NCBI GenBank assembly: GCA_007570785.1
Contig: ML661885.1
Location: forward strand, 34,901,906 to 34,965,905
From: Antilocapra americana
Lineage: Eukaryota; Chordata; Mammalia; Artiodactyla; Antilocapridae
DNA: 64,000 nt
Reading direction: 5' to 3'
Part shown: piece after piece, positions 10,801-23,597 of the stretch
Position numbering within the stretch: position 1 is the stretch's first letter
How the letters are laid out: each line of letters opens with the position of its first letter
The notes under the pieces: generated by a model
Database searches by the model: none
Told to the model about the DNA's origin: nothing
Seen by the model: only the letters and a program-made list of their open reading frames with translations
Made by a program: the position numbers and the translations under genes

Positions 10801-13299
10801 ATTCTTAATCCTTAAAAATGTTAGATTTCACTTAAATTTTTTTATATCCAAGTTTATATAGTCCTCCCAAAGATCAGTATTATGTACAAAAGTAAGACGA
10901 TTAGACAGGTGCCTTTTAATTTCTGTTTTAAATACTCTAACAAAAGTTTTTCATGTCTATGAGTAAATTCACAATATCTTATAAAATAGTTATCATATAA
11001 TAGGAAGGTTCTTCAGAGTTTTGAACTAAAATCCGCCATACTATAATACCGAACAGTTATGACTTGTCCTTTTGAAATAATAAACAAGATCACTTCTTCG
11101 TCAATCACACTCTCATATACTTGAAAAGAACTACCAAATTTTAACATAACTTTTCCTACTCTAATAAGTAGATCCAATTTCTTAAGCCTATATGAGGAAA
11201 GAATTTTTCGACTTCCTTTCTAAATTTCATATGCCCTTCCTAAAATGAAGGGTTGAATCCCAAGCACTTAAGCAGATATTCAACAGATATTTTTGAAGAT
11301 AGACCAGTTAAGAATACTGTAAAACAGCTACATTTAATATACTACAGCTATATTTTTTAAAAACCTAAAATTAAATTGTATTTTAATGCTGCATGACACT
11401 GTAAACCATTATCATCAATCTTTTCATTTTTATGATGCAGATTATTAACTTCACATTCATCCTGTTGTCTCTGGCAGTACTGTATCTAAAAGTTTTGTAT
11501 CATATATAAATTCACTTAGCACAGATAATTAAATAAGGGACATTAATAATAATATTGGAACCTTTATATTTAAGTGTTATAAAAACCAGAAGGCACATAC
11601 TATTGCCTTAATTTACTTTTATTTATTTTTTCCATTACCTTAATTTTTTAGCAAACTTATGCTTGGCCAAATTCAGTAACTTGCCCAATGAGTAAGATGA
11701 AGTTGAGATGAAAACCCACCTTGCCAACAAATCAACTAGTGAGCTTAACTAGAATACTATATATTTTCCATTTCAAATATTCTTCTAAATGATTGTGTGC
11801 ACAGTGGGAAAAAATTAATACAAAGACATCAGTAAATCCCCTTCAAGTTGGCACAAAACTATAAATAAAGTTTGATGTTGTTCACTTACTCTCAAATCAG
11901 GTGACAAGATTATCTGCTATATAACCATACTATTCACAAAAACTGTATGTGCCTCGTTACATTGTCAAATATTTCCCTTAAAAATAGACCTCATAGGAAA
12001 ACAGTTTGCTATTATTCCATCACAGTCTCAAATTCTATTATACAACTCAATATCATTAGCAATCTTGATTTGTCAATGTAATCCTATTAAAAATAACGCA
12101 GATTAGTTTAACAAATGCTTCAAGTATAGCACAAAAGAGTATTTCTTTAAAAGAAATCAAAATTGTTTGGAGGAATCATAATCAAGACTTCCTTTGAACT
12201 TACATACACACTTATGCAAAGCATCAGCATCTGCATTTCTGTGAATTTACAAATTCTGTTTCTTAATAAGGTGATTTTGAGGCTTATTCAAGTGCTTTCT
12301 GAAGCTTCTTTGTACAATTTTGCTTTAGTCACTAGGGATGGAAAGGTTCTTAAAAATACAGAATTAAAACGATCAAGCCTCAATAATCACTTCATTGTTT
12401 AAATGTGCAAAAGCAAAGCAATTTTATGACAAGTGACCCCAAAAGGCTATCTTTTTTGTGTACAATATGATTAAGTATTACATAACTTGTAGACTATTAT
12501 TATAAATCTTTATCATAAGCTAACTAGCAACTACAAACTCTCCTTTTCCCATGCTGCCTTGGCTTTATTGAGGTTTTGCTCTTTAGTGACTGAAAATTAG
12601 TAGAAATGTTCTCTGGTAACACATAGGTTAAGGTATAAAAAACTGAGGAGGAAAAGCCATACAAGGCACAGAAATACCAACATTTTATTTCATACAACAT
12701 AAATAATATAATCTAAAAGGAAATGTTATTTTTAAAGCAATGTACATTTCTTAACCAATAAATATGATGGGTACCATTTATTTCATATAAATTATTATGT
12801 TTAACTATCACTCTCAGAATTTATTTAAACTCCACTTCTTAAGAATTTGAGGCTCTTAAAACCAACATACAGAATAAAATACAATACAAATAAAAAATAA
12901 AAATATCAAAGTGAAGAAAAACTGAAGTGCAATTTTATGTGCTATACTTGGGGTTTTGGATCTGGCTTTGAACTTTTTAGCAATCAGGTTAAAAAGCAAA
13001 GAAGAATCAGTGTTTAAATTCTAATTATGAAAACATTCAGAATGCTCCCATTCAGAATCTAGAAGAAAACTCTTACTCAGTAATTTAACTATTTATTTGT
13101 GATGTTATAAATATAGATTTCTTCTATATAAAGAACTGCTTTACTAAAATCTAAATAAATACTATGTCCTACTATGAAGTTTTATGTTTTCACATATTTC
13201 AGATATAAAGTTTTGTTTTAAGAATATAAGACTAAGTTATAATTAGAGCACCATCATTTAAAAAAGCACCAAAGCTAAATTATATTATACAATGTGTAG

Positions 13300-13560
13300 A
13301 TAATATACAATTCATGTGTTATTTATACATTCGGCATTTATAGTTATTTAACTTTATTTTAATATAATATGTAACATATGCTTATGTTTATTATATAACA
13401 AAGTATATGTTACATATTTACATATGAAAATTTAGATTTAAAAACATGCAAGTTAAAATAATAATTTATATATATATATTATATATAATAGATAAAATAT
13501 ACTTCACATATATATATTTTAGAGATTTTAAATTTATTTTTGGTTTAAATATATAATAGT
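13300..13560. repeat. AT-rich low-complexity stretch with inverted repeat
   Basis: Almost pure A/T with many TATATA runs. It includes a perfect 14-bp inverted repeat, aatatgtaacatat at 13366-13379 and its complement at 13405-13418, with a 25-base loop. Confidence 0.7.
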
Positions 13561-13561
13561 A

Positions 13562-13622
13562 TAAACAAAGACAGAGAGAGAAAGCAGGGAGTAAAGAGGA
13601 AAAGAAAGAGAGGGGAGAGGAA
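13562..13622 (+). repeat. Polypurine tract
   Basis: About 60 bases of nearly uninterrupted A/G (agagagaaagcaggg-type) on the plus strand, directly after the AT-rich stretch. Confidence 0.7.
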
Positions 13623-14024
13623 CATTTGTGACTAGTTTAAGAATGGTATATATGAGAACAATTTTTGAAACATGCTGTATTTAATCTCTTCAACCCACAT
13701 CGATATTTCTAACTAAAATTTTTTTAACTTCTTGAATGTGTGCTATGACTTTAACATCTGTTTTCAGGTATATAAGTTCAATATGTCAATGAATTATGTG
13801 CTTAGTATAATTAAAATAGAGGAAGGTTTATTGTATTAGATATCACACATATTCTCAAGATCCCCAAAACTCTGTAAGAAATTAACATCACTCTTTTATA
13901 TATCTTCTCATTTATACATGAAGAAAACAGTCACTGAATGTCTTTTAAAATAAAATGTTATTTGACTAGAGTCAGAAAATCTTCTACAGTATGTGATTCT
14001 CTTTAAATTTTATAAAATGCAAAG

Positions 14025-14471
14025 TTACGGGTTCACTGTATCACCCAAGAAGATATGCTGAAGTCCTAACCCTCTTCCTCAGAATGTGACCTTATTTTGA
14101 AATCAGGTTTTCACAGATGAAGTTAAGCTGAAGATATACAGGAGGAGTAGAGAGGACCCTTAATCCAACTTAACTGGTTCTTTATCTGAAGAGGAGACCA
14201 CTATGTGAAGTAACAAACACACAGGGAGAAGACAGCCAGGTGACTACAAAGGCAGAAACTGGAGTGATCTCACAAGACAGAATGACAAGGATTGTGGGTA
14301 AACAGGAGATGCTAGAGGAGGCAAGGAAGGATCCTCCCTCAAAAGGAGATGTCATACCCCTGGCAACATTTTGATTCCAGATGTCTAGTCTCTAGAACTG
14401 TGAGGTAAATTTCTGATTTAAATCCGCATTTTGTGATCCTCTGTTGCAGCAATTCTAGGAAACTAACACAG
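14025..14471 (+). mobile_element. MaLR-type LTR (MLT1-like), solo
   Basis: The LTR is recognisable from 'atgctgaagtcctaaccct', 'cctcagaatgtgaccttatt', 'cacacagggagaagacagcc', 'ctctagaactgtgagg' and terminal 'gcaattctaggaaactaac'. No internal retroviral sequence is seen on either side. It is a diverged non-coding remnant of an ancient mammalian element. Confidence 0.75.
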
Positions 14472-14784
14472 GCAAATAATTTTTTCAGATATAAAAACAG
14501 AAGAGCAACATATTAAAGACTCCAGAGGCTCTTATATTGGGAGTAAAGAAGAAGCAAAGCAATACTTCTATTCACCTTTTAATCACTCTAAGCAATACTT
14601 CTAAATCATCTGCTTTACTTTTATTTTTGCTTTGTTAAGCAATAATTTGCTATATTACTTCCACACAGCTCTTTACTACAAACGTTCTAGTTTCTGCAAC
14701 TTGTGACATATATATTTTAATTTTAAGATTGTATGTTTCAATCTCAGAGAATGCATATTGCTAATCCTTAAGCTTTAATCAATT

Positions 14785-14970
14785 AGTTCAAAAAGTGGTT
14801 AAGAATATAATACAAATTCTGAATGCAAACTGTCAGGGTTTAAATCTCAGCTTTACCAGTCATTAAATATGTTACATATATAAATTACTCATTCTCTCTA
14901 TGCCATAGCTTCCTCAATAATAAATGCACAGTAAGTACTTTTAAAATATTAACAGTAACTGCAGCAATAT
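14785..14970 (+). repeat. MIR fragment
   Basis: 'aagtggttaagaatat', 'tttaaatctcagctttacc' and 'tatgccatagcttcctc' follow the MIR consensus order in sense orientation. Confidence 0.65.
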
Positions 14971-15003
14971 AATTGTTTATGCTTAAAAAGAAGCTTTTAT
15001 TGC

Positions 15004-15282
15004 ATCTGCTGCTGCTACTGCTAAATTGCTTCAGTCGTGTCCGACTCTGTGCGACCCCATAGACAGCAGCTCACCAGACTCCTCTGTCCCTAGGATTCTC
15101 CAGGCAAGAACACTGGAGTGGGTTGCCATTTCCTTCTCCAATACATCAAAGTGAAAAGTGAAAGTGAAGTTCCCCAGTCGTGTCCGACTCTTCGTGACCC
15201 CATGAACTGAAGCCTACCAGGCTCCTCTGTCCATGGGATTTTCCAGGCAAGAGTACTGGACTGGGGTGCCATTACCTTCTCC
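15004..15282 (-). mobile_element. Bov-A2 SINE (two Bov-A units)
   Basis: Two antisense Bov-A units in tandem (15004-15146 and 15150-15282), each with 'gtccgactc', the 'cctctgtcc' segment and 'gtgccattaccttctcc' or equivalent, joined by 'agtgaaaagtgaaagtgaag'. Starts with a short (CTG)n. Candidate 7-bp duplication tttattg at 14996-15002 and 15283-15289. Confidence 0.9.
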
Positions 15283-15894
15283 TTTATTGTGTCTAAACTC
15301 TATTAATACTTTATATATTTTCTCCTGTAAGATCTCCTACGCCTTCCACAGAATCTCTCGGAAGTATTTTTTCAAAATTGTATTTTCTTACTACCATGAA
15401 ATATAATTTGAGAGTTATATTTCCTTAACATATTAGAAGTACTCTCCTTTTCTTATTTTTCACTTAGAGTACACTAAAGAGTGTTTTATATTAAAGAGAA
15501 TACAGCTATCTACTGTCCCATCCTTCAGTAGAGTATATTAACATAAAGCAGAAACTAAAAGCTATTTAAAATCATGTCACTTTTCCATATTACTTATGTT
15601 AAACATTTTTTCTCTGAATTCTATACTGAGTATATCACACTAGTAGCTATAGTCTAAAATGACATTAGCAAAATAAATATTAAGATGCACAGAAGAGAAA
15701 TCAAAGGAGGTAAACAAAAAAGGTTTCTATATTTACAAAAGAATGACAGATTAAAAAAAAATTAAGAAATGTTCAAGTACAAAAGTGATAGGTCTCACTA
15801 CATTCACAGTGATTAAATGTTACCTATCTTTAGGAACTGGGTCCAAATATTTACTGAGCAGCAGTAGTTTCTGAGTTACCAATTTCCAGCTATG

Positions 15895-16035
15895 AAGTGG
15901 AAATTCAAAAAACATGGACTCTGGACTAACCTGCCTTGGAATCCTGATTCAGATACTAGCAAACTGAGTGAGAGACACTTTCTCCCTCAGTTTCCTCATC
16001 TGTAAAATAAGTACTGTACTGTTAACTACTGGAAG
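15895..16035 (+). repeat. MIR fragment
   Basis: 'tggactctggactaacctgc', 'gaatcctgattcagatac' and 'ctcagtttcctcatctgtaa' match MIR in sense orientation. Confidence 0.75.
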
Positions 16036-17631
16036 AAACAGATGGCACCCCAATTTGAATGATTTTAGGAGAGGATAATAATGGAACTATTTACAAAGGT
16101 ATGCAGTGTATACGAAAATTTAGAGCAAACAGCAACAGAAGCTTCATTTCCATAGGCCCAAAGAAGTAAGGGAGAGTGACAGACAGTGGGGGCTCTGTGG
16201 AAATGGTGATATGACAAGAAATCAGCTGCTGAAGAATGTAGCCACTCTGGAGTGACCCTGTAGGAAGACAGGTGAATAAATATATATGCTCCTCCTCTGT
16301 TCCTCTTATCTTCTGTTAATGTTCTCAGAAGACCAAAACCAACAGAAATGAAAGGTCAAGGTGGCCCATCCATGATGCAGGCTACCACCTAAAAGGATGA
16401 AGAAGGATGCAGAATGGGTCTAGAGGAAAAAAAAAAAAGACAGCTAGGCCAGGCGCTTATCTCTTAAGTTTGAGGTTAGCCTTAGATGGTGATTTTTTTC
16501 AATTGCTTAGAATTTTACCTGACACATAGTAAATTTTAGCTCTTTATCATACATTTCCTCTCACTTTCATTCTATCTTCTTCTACATTTCTTCATCAATA
16601 TATGAAAACATGAGGGGGGGATTGTTTGATAATTTTCAAAGATTATATTTTATATAAAAATAAAATATTAAAATAACCACTGAGATCCTTTATGGTAATA
16701 ATATTTTAGACTTATAAATAAGCCATTAAAAAGCTGAACATTCAGGAAACCAATCAATGAATATTAGAAATATAAACTTTTGACAATTTATGAGAAAACA
16801 TACTAAAAAACTAATAAACAATATTTGAATTAATATAATACAGATGAGTTATATCAAATAAAACATAAGTTCATAAAATCCTTGCTTCTAAGGAACTTAC
16901 ACACAGAGTGTGGGAAATATACATTCAGTAATTACAATATAGAGACTGAAGCACTTGAGATATTGTATATAAAAAGTCATATGGGAATATTATCTTAGAG
17001 GCTAGTAATGAATATATTTCTAGCTTTAAAAAGATATAACTAAAGTTTATAAAATTACTGTTCAAAAGAATTATTTCTGACGATTGCCCCCAATCAGACA
17101 GTAGGTGATGACTATCACTTGGGTAAAGGGAATTTTAGGAACTCATGTTTCTTACCGTTTTCCTGGATTCATCTCAGGGAGAAAGAAGTTACTCATATGA
17201 CTGGTTGTATCAGAGGACACTTTGGGGCCACCTTTAACGGAAGCTGAGACACTGAAGGCTAAAAATGTTTCACGGCTTATTGTTCCTTCCCTCTTTTACC
17301 AATATGGCAAAGGGAAGAAGACAGCGTTTTCATGTAGGCTTTATTGCTCTCTTGAGCTTCAGCACTCTTCTCTTTGATCTTATGCCTTTCAATAAAGCCA
17401 CTCAGTAGCAGATTTGAGTTAAAGCAAAGGACAAGAAAAGGACCCCACAGGTTTCTAGTCAGGCAAAACACTATAGGCAAGCTTTTCACAATTTTGCTTT
17501 AGAGTACAGAACACGAGCTAAATTAACCTAACCTAAGGTTACACTACTCTCCTTTGTCACTGCCCCTTATGAATACATCTCTGTTAAGGCCCATGAGAAA
17601 ATGGTATGGCCATGTTTAAAAAGGTATTCCT

Positions 17632-17720
17632 TATGTATATCCACGGCAGATTCATGGCAATGTATGGCAAAACCAACACAATAAAGTAAAGAAAATTTAA
17701 AAAAAAGAAAAAAAAAAGGT
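17632..17720 (+). mobile_element. Ruminant LINE-1 3' tail
   Basis: 'tatatccacggcagattcat' and 'gtatggcaaaaccaacac' followed by an A-rich tail: the extreme 3' end of the bovine-type LINE-1. Confidence 0.8.
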
Positions 17721-17813
17721 ATTCCTGCATAGTTTGCTCCAGTAATACCTATCATTATAACCTCATTTCCATTTTCATCGATGATGAGAATAAATGTAAT
17801 ATATTCCTTTCAT

Positions 17814-17985
17814 GGGCTTCCCAGGTGGCTCACAGAATCCGCCTGCAATGCAGGAGACCTGGGTTTGATCCCTGGGTCAGGAAGATGCCCTGAAGAAGTG
17901 AAAGGCTACCCACTCCAGTATTCTTATCTGGAGAATTCCATGGACAGAGCAGCCTGGTGGGCTACAGTCCATGGGGTCACAAAGG
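17814..17985 (+). mobile_element. Bov-tA SINE (3'-truncated)
   Basis: Starts with 'gggcttcccaggtggctcac' and runs through 'gggtttgatccctgggtcag' to 'gtccatggggtcacaaagg'; the terminal 'gacacgactgag' part is missing. Confidence 0.9.
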
Positions 17986-18321
17986 TACAGTGTTGTCATT
18001 TTTATAAGATAGCCAACATGATATTATATGATTAACTTATTAAATATTTAAGTCATCATTTAAATTATTGATATTTATAAATTATATATGATATTTATAA
18101 GAGGGCTGATGAATATTTTTGGATTATTACCACCACTAACAGTAAGTTAATTTAAATGGTCTGATTTAATAAGAATGTTTCACTTTAAAAATTGGGACTT
18201 AAAAATTTAATTAACAAAATGAGGTAAAATTTTATTCTAGCCAAAGTCAAACTAATATTAAATAATGATGATATATATACAGTGCCATTTCTTGATAGCT
18301 TTGTAAAGAAGGGAAACTTAC

Positions 18322-18435
18322 AGTGGTCTTCTCAAATTCAGCCTCAGATGATGTTGGTGACAGAGGACTTATGGGGCTTAGAGATGGAGAGCTCTCAACA
18401 CTGGAGACATATTCAGGATCAGGAACATATAAAAC
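18322..18435 (-). CDS. OXR1: OXR1 coding exon 4 (end of LysM, serine/proline linker)
   Basis: This 114-nt exon encodes residues 131-168, from VLYVPDPEYVSSVESSP to EAEFEKTT, phase 0 at both ends. VLYVPDP completes the LysM domain; the rest is a serine/proline-rich linker with several S-P steps (SLSPISPLSP) that could be proline-directed kinase sites. The acceptor is a T-rich tract ending TTTCAG and the donor is GTAAGT. The last exon base is T rather than the usual G. Plus-strand readings across this exon are shadows. Confidence 0.95.
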
Positions 18436-18639
18436 CTGAAAGAAAACATTCACATAAAGATTCAGTCAAACTAAAATATTAATAATCAGATGGTGTTCTC
18501 TAAGAAAACACCATTAACAATATCCTTCAGAAATAAATTTTAAAAATTAAAACCTTCAGATTAAAAGTATGCTTATTATTGAAATACTCTTTAACAAATT
18601 TAAAAAGATTCAAATTTAATTTAGATAGGTTTGATAACA

Positions 18640-18865
18640 TAGACTGGGGGTGACAGTGAAAGGAAACAATGATCCTTATAAATTATGGGTGTTCCTCTTA
18701 AAGGACAATTTGGAAGCAGTCAGCAAAGTTTAAAATGCACACATCCTTTAATTGAGCAATTTTACATCTAGGACTTCATTTTATAGATATACCTGAATAT
18801 AAAGAAAAAGATACCAGCAAAGAGTGTTCCTTACAGCAATGTTTACAATAGCAAAAAAAGCAGAA
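18640..18865 (+). mobile_element. LINE-1 3' fragment (old)
   Basis: 'ggacaatttggaagcagtc', 'aaaatgcacacatccttt', 'gagcaattttacatctagg' and 'acagcaatgtttacaatagc' follow the order of an ancient LINE-1 3' region. Confidence 0.6.
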
Positions 18866-18899
18866 AATCCAAAGTTGACTGTGCTTAGTTAAATCATAA

Positions 18900-19393
18900 T
18901 TAAGCACACCTGTTTTATTGTGCATCGCCTTACTGGGCTCCACACATACGTTTTTACAAATTGAATGTTGGGGGCAATCCTGAGTCAAACAAGTCTATCA
19001 GTGCCATTTTCTAACAGCATTTGCTCATTTTCTGTCTGTGTGTTACAATTTGATAATCCTTGCAGTATTTCAAACATTTTACTACTGTTATGTTTGTTAT
19101 GTTGATATGAGATCAGTGACTACTGCTAAAAAACTATGACTCTCTGAAGGTTCAGATGATGGTTAGCATTTTTTAGCAATAAAGTTCTCTCAAATTAAGG
19201 TTTAAATTAAGGTATATACTTTTTTTTATACATAATGCTATTACACACTTAACAGACTACAGTGCAGTGTAAATATAACTTTTGTACACACTGGGAAACC
19301 AAAAGATTCTATGCCCTGCCTTACTGTGATATTTGCTTTACTGCAGTGGTTTGGAACCAAATCCACAATATTTCCAATGAATACCTGTATATT
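18900..19393 (+). mobile_element. Tigger1-type DNA transposon, internally deleted
   Basis: The left end has 'tttattgtgcatcgcctta', 'ttttacaaattgaatgttg' and 'gtttgttatgttgatatgag'. The right end has 'gctcagatgatggttagc'-type sequence, 'taatgctattacacacttaa' and 'cactgggaaaccaaaagatt'. The transposase region between them is missing, leaving a non-autonomous derivative. Confidence 0.85.
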
Positions 19394-19864
19394 GGTACAG
19401 TGCAAAATTCTAGGTACATGAGAAAGTCTGAGACTACTTATGCATAAACAGAACATTTTCCCAGATCAAAATTATTTTTTAAAAAAAGAAGAAAGAAGGG
19501 CTAGAATATTTTTGGAAGGGTATACAAACTGGTAACTGCGGTTGCTTCTGGAAAAGGAAAACTTGAATTCTGAGAAAAATTACCCTTAAAGAAGTTTGAA
19601 TTTTTTATCATATACATGTACTGCTTCGAATATTTCTAAAAGCTCTTTAAAACTATATTTGAAAAGACAACTTAGTTATTTTCAATATGTATTAAAAATT
19701 CACATGGATATAAGTGACATTTAATCTTCTCTTCTAGAACCTATATGTGATGGTTTGTTCAAAGTATGCACAAAATTATTCCTCTTAAATTAACTATATT
19801 GCAATGGACACTCTGTCTTAACAACTGAGTGCTTCTAACCATCAATGCATTTAGAAAATGATAC

Positions 19865-19972
19865 CTGTCCAGTAACAACTGCTCGGGAGAATAATTTATT
19901 TAATTGAACAAGTTCGTTGGGCGTTGTATCAAATTTCAGGGCTATACTATTCAAAGAATCCCTTGATTCAAC
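19865..19972 (-). CDS. OXR1: OXR1 coding exon 3 (LysM domain core)
   Basis: This 108-nt exon encodes 36 residues (95-130) from VESRDSLNSIALKFDTTP to AVVTGQ and is in phase 0 at both ends. It carries the core of the LysM domain: the S-L-x-x-I-A-x-x-F helix, the P-N-E-L second helix and the N-K-L turn. LysM modules bind N-acetylglucosamine polymers in bacteria and plants; in animal OXR1 the ligand is not established. The acceptor is TTAAACAG and the donor GTATCA, weaker than its neighbours at +4 to +6. Because it is symmetrical, skipping it would keep frame but destroy the LysM fold. Confidence 0.95.
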
Positions 19973-21784
19973 CTGTTTAAAAGAAAAAGAAATTAATGTG
20001 TTAAGAGAAAATCTAAACCATAAGGTTTAATGATCATTAATATGTCTACAGAACAATCTAACATTTGATTAGTAAGTGGTATATTTCCATCTTTAGAGAT
20101 AGAATAGCTTGAGAAATTTTGTGTTTGTTAGCAATCAGTCTCAACCTATTATCAGAGTTTATGCTTTACCATCATACAATTACATGTAGTTCTCTACTTC
20201 AAGCAATTTCAAAATACAAAACATAATTTACAAAACACAAGTGATTTTTATCTTACAAAAGCTTTAAAGCAATATACTATAGTTTCTAAAAATATATACA
20301 ACTTTTATAAAGCAATTTCACTTTAGCAAAGCATGTTGTATTAAACTTAAAATGCTATTTCTAGTAATCTTTATGTCATTTAAATGGATAAATTAGAAAA
20401 TATATCCAAACCAAAGCCGAGGAATATGTTTGTGAATCAGAATATCTTAATGAATCATCCTTATAGAAATCTTAAATTATTAGATTTAATTGCCAATTAT
20501 CCTGAAACAAAAAAGTCATTTGATTGGTCAACATATTCCTTTAGAATTCTCCATAAATAAAGTATTATGAGAGCTCTGTAGAGAATAAAAGGAAGTGCAA
20601 TTAAATAGTTTTACTGCATAAAAGATATACAATCTAGTTGGAAAATAAGAAAGACAAAAAAGATTATATAAAAGATGAAAAGCAGTTTAAATGAAACAAC
20701 AAATGTAACAAAAGCTGAGTAGAGATAAAGCAACATATTTGTTCCTAAATGTCCAAGAAAGGTTTTATGGAAAAGATTTAAAGCTAAATCTTGCAGAAGG
20801 GGTAGGAAATTGAGAAGTAGAGAAAAGGAAAAAGAACATTCAAAAGTGAAAAGAACAGAACTGACATATCAGAGTCAGAAAAGTTACAAAACACATTTGT
20901 GAGATACTGTCTCTTCCACCTAAACCATCCAGAGTACATTTATGAATTTAGGATTTTAGGAAGGGAAATAACGAGAGTTAAATCTCAAGAAAGGACGATA
21001 TTAATAGGGTATTTTGAATTAGACTGTAATAGGCTTTGAAAATTCAGGAAAAGTAGATATGAATGTGAGGGGGCTAAAAATATCCAGTAAATATATATTT
21101 TCCTTTTAAGGTTTGTAAAACCAAATTGACGCCAAAGACATGAATTAATAACCTAGTTCTGCTCCCTTCTGGGCAAACTTTCTCATCTATGCAATGAGAT
21201 GGTATGTCACTTACTTTATCTCAATAACGCATGTTAGATTTGTGGCAATGGGTCTAGGATTAATGAGACAAGAGAATCGATGCAGGAAAACCAATATAAT
21301 ATTACAGCAGTAGATCATCTTTAAAGTAATAAAAATGTAAAGAAAGAGATTAAGGTATAAGAGTTTCAAGTAACATTCAAGAGAATATAGGAATGGATTG
21401 AATGAGGTGGTAATACAGTAGTAGCTGTAGCATGTCACAGGCGTGAACATTAATGAGCAACTGATGCTAAATCTAAAAATGCCAACCAGGATGACCAACA
21501 GACTGATGGTAAATGGAATAAAAAGCTAGGCATTGGGCAAGGATGAAGAAAGCACTGGTAAAAGGTTTTCTATATTTTGTTAAATATGAAGTTAGTAGTA
21601 AGAAATGCAAGCATCAAGGTAGAAATAGGAAAAAGTTTGGGTCTCACTTCAGATAGTAAAGTTCTTAAGATGTCTGATTAATAAATAGAATGGAAATGGA
21701 AAAGTGAAAAGATACAAGGGGCCACTCACATTTGGAATCAACAAGAGCAGAACAACCAGCAAAACAGTATCCTGGGAGATTTGT

Positions 21785-22062
21785 TTCAGCAGTCCAACAG
21801 ATATAAAAATCCACAGGTGCTCAAATCCCTTACATAAAATGGCATTGTATTTGCATATAACCCACACATGTCCTTCATATACATTAAATCATCTCTAGGT
21901 TACTTATAATACTAATACAATGTAAGGAAACAGTGGCCAGTAAGGGAAATTCAAGTTTTGCTTTTTGGAACTTTCTGAAATTTTATTCCCCAAAATATTT
22001 TGATCCATAGTTGGTTGAATCTGTGGATGCAGAACCCAAGGGTAAAAAGGGTCAATTGTAAC
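21785..22062 (+). mobile_element. Tigger3/MER2-like DNA transposon fragment
   Basis: 'aaatccacaggtgctcaaat', 'aaatcatctctaggttactt' and the terminal 'tggttgaatctgtggatgc' with 'gggtcaattgta' match the mariner/Tigger group end. Only part of the element is present. Confidence 0.7.
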
Positions 22063-23161
22063 TGCAAATTTCAATTAACCTTTCCCCCAAAATAACAGTT
22101 AATTTAAATTTCAATTTACAACCAATAACACAAGTTTTATTGAATTACGAGAAAAAAATCAGTAAGCTCTTGAATTCAAAACCAACTAAAATTTCCTAAT
22201 TCTTCACAACTGTGTGATTACACATGCAGACAATCAAATGTCCCATGCCTACAGTCTTATGCCTTAATGAAAACACCAAATTACACTACTTAAGAGTTTA
22301 CTGTCTGAATTTATACTCTTAGTTTCTCAATCAGGCAGAGAAGGTACGAGCACACTGAAGTTTATAATATGTTTGAGAGAAGATTCTTTTGATAATAGTA
22401 AATACATTTCTACTATAAATTATCTCATTTCAAACCTTTTAAAAATACTTAAAATTTCAAACTGTTAATTACACAGTTTATGAAAATAAAGTGTAACTCG
22501 AGGTTTTGATACTTTGTTCAATTTTTACAATTTATAAAAAATAATCAAGACTCAAGCCAAGATTGGAAGGCTTTGTGATGACACAAATGTAGAAACTACT
22601 ATTTTCTTAATACAGATGTAACAGCATATTAGACAAATTATATAGTTAACATAACTGCTTTATAACATGTCAACATTATCTAACAACCTTTACATTTAAT
22701 AAAATAAGCAGCATACCACAAGCTAGATTTCTCACTTTAGTTCTCCACAGTAACCAGAAATACGAAAAGCTGACTCTAAGGACATTTTTGAGAGTCATTT
22801 CTAGAACAGAGAAACTTAGCTATATATCAGTGTAAATAATCGAGTGAGAGAGGTTATTCTAGAAAATTAATATCAATTTGCTTTTTCCATATTCTGTCAT
22901 TCTCATTATCAATGCTGGGAATGCAATGAAGATCACGTTTTTTAAAAAGTAACTGCTTCCCTAAAAGCCCAATCTAATAAAAATTATTGTAGCACAGAAA
23001 CTTTAACTCCCAGTAAACTATGATTTTATTAAATTTTCTAGAATAATTACCTTCATATCACACTTAATAAAATTTCTCTTTAAGAAAAAAAATTCTAAAT
23101 ACAATTAAAAACTGAAGTATCATTGTTAGTAAAAGCTATTGATAGTGAAGTAAAGATTTTT

Positions 23162-23490
23162 TTTTTCTTTACATCATCGTGTTGGTTTTGCCATACAATG
23201 ACATGAATCCACCATAGGTATACATGTGTTCCCCTTCCAGAACCCCACTCCCACCTCCCTCCCGATTCCATCTCTCTGGGTCATCCCAGTGACCAGCCCT
23301 GAGCACCCTGTATCAAGCATCAAACCTGGGCTGGAGACTGATTTCACATATGATAATTTACATGTTTCAATGCTGTTCTCCCATATGATCCCACCCTTGC
23401 CCTCTCCCATAGAGTCCAAAAGACTGTTCTATACATCTGTGTCTCTTTTGTTGTCTCACATACAGGGTTATCATTACCATCTTTCTTTTT
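23162..23490 (-). mobile_element. Ruminant LINE-1 (L1_BT-type) 3' end
   Basis: Antisense 3' UTR: 'gtgttggttttgccatacaa', 'cccagtgaccagccctgagc' and 'agactgttctatacatctg'. The T run at 23158-23166 corresponds to the poly(A) tail. Confidence 0.85.
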
Positions 23491-23597
23491 AAATAAGGCA
23501 GTTAGGAATCCTTGTCTCATTTACAGTATAAACAAAGAATATCTCCAATAAGATTATCACAAACAGAAATCAACTTTTTCCAAAACAAGTAACTTAC

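Larger units (their letters stand above)
9884..18321 (-). other. OXR1 intron 4
   Basis: Between donor GTAAGT of exon 4 and the T-rich acceptor of exon 5. It holds an old repeat at about 10440-10800, an AT-rich palindromic stretch (13300-13560), a polypurine tract, a MaLR LTR, two MIRs, a Bov-A2, a LINE-1 tail and a Bov-tA. From about 10800 to 13300 I see only AT-rich sequence. Confidence 0.85.
18436..19864 (-). other. OXR1 intron 3
   Basis: Only 1.43 kb, and mostly old transposon: a LINE-1-like fragment at 18640-18865 and a Tigger at 18900-19393. The remaining sequence near each exon looks single-copy. Confidence 0.85.
19973..23597 (-). other. OXR1 intron 2
   Basis: Holds a Tigger3/MER2-like fragment and an antisense ruminant LINE-1 tail close to exon 2. 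From 19973 to 21780 and 22070 to 23150 I see AT-rich sequence with no clear repeat or gene. Confidence 0.85.

Noticed and set aside
14025..14471. Possible intact endogenous retrovirus around the MaLR LTR
   Set aside because: No second LTR or gag/pol-like sequence flanks it; it appears to be a solo, degenerate LTR.
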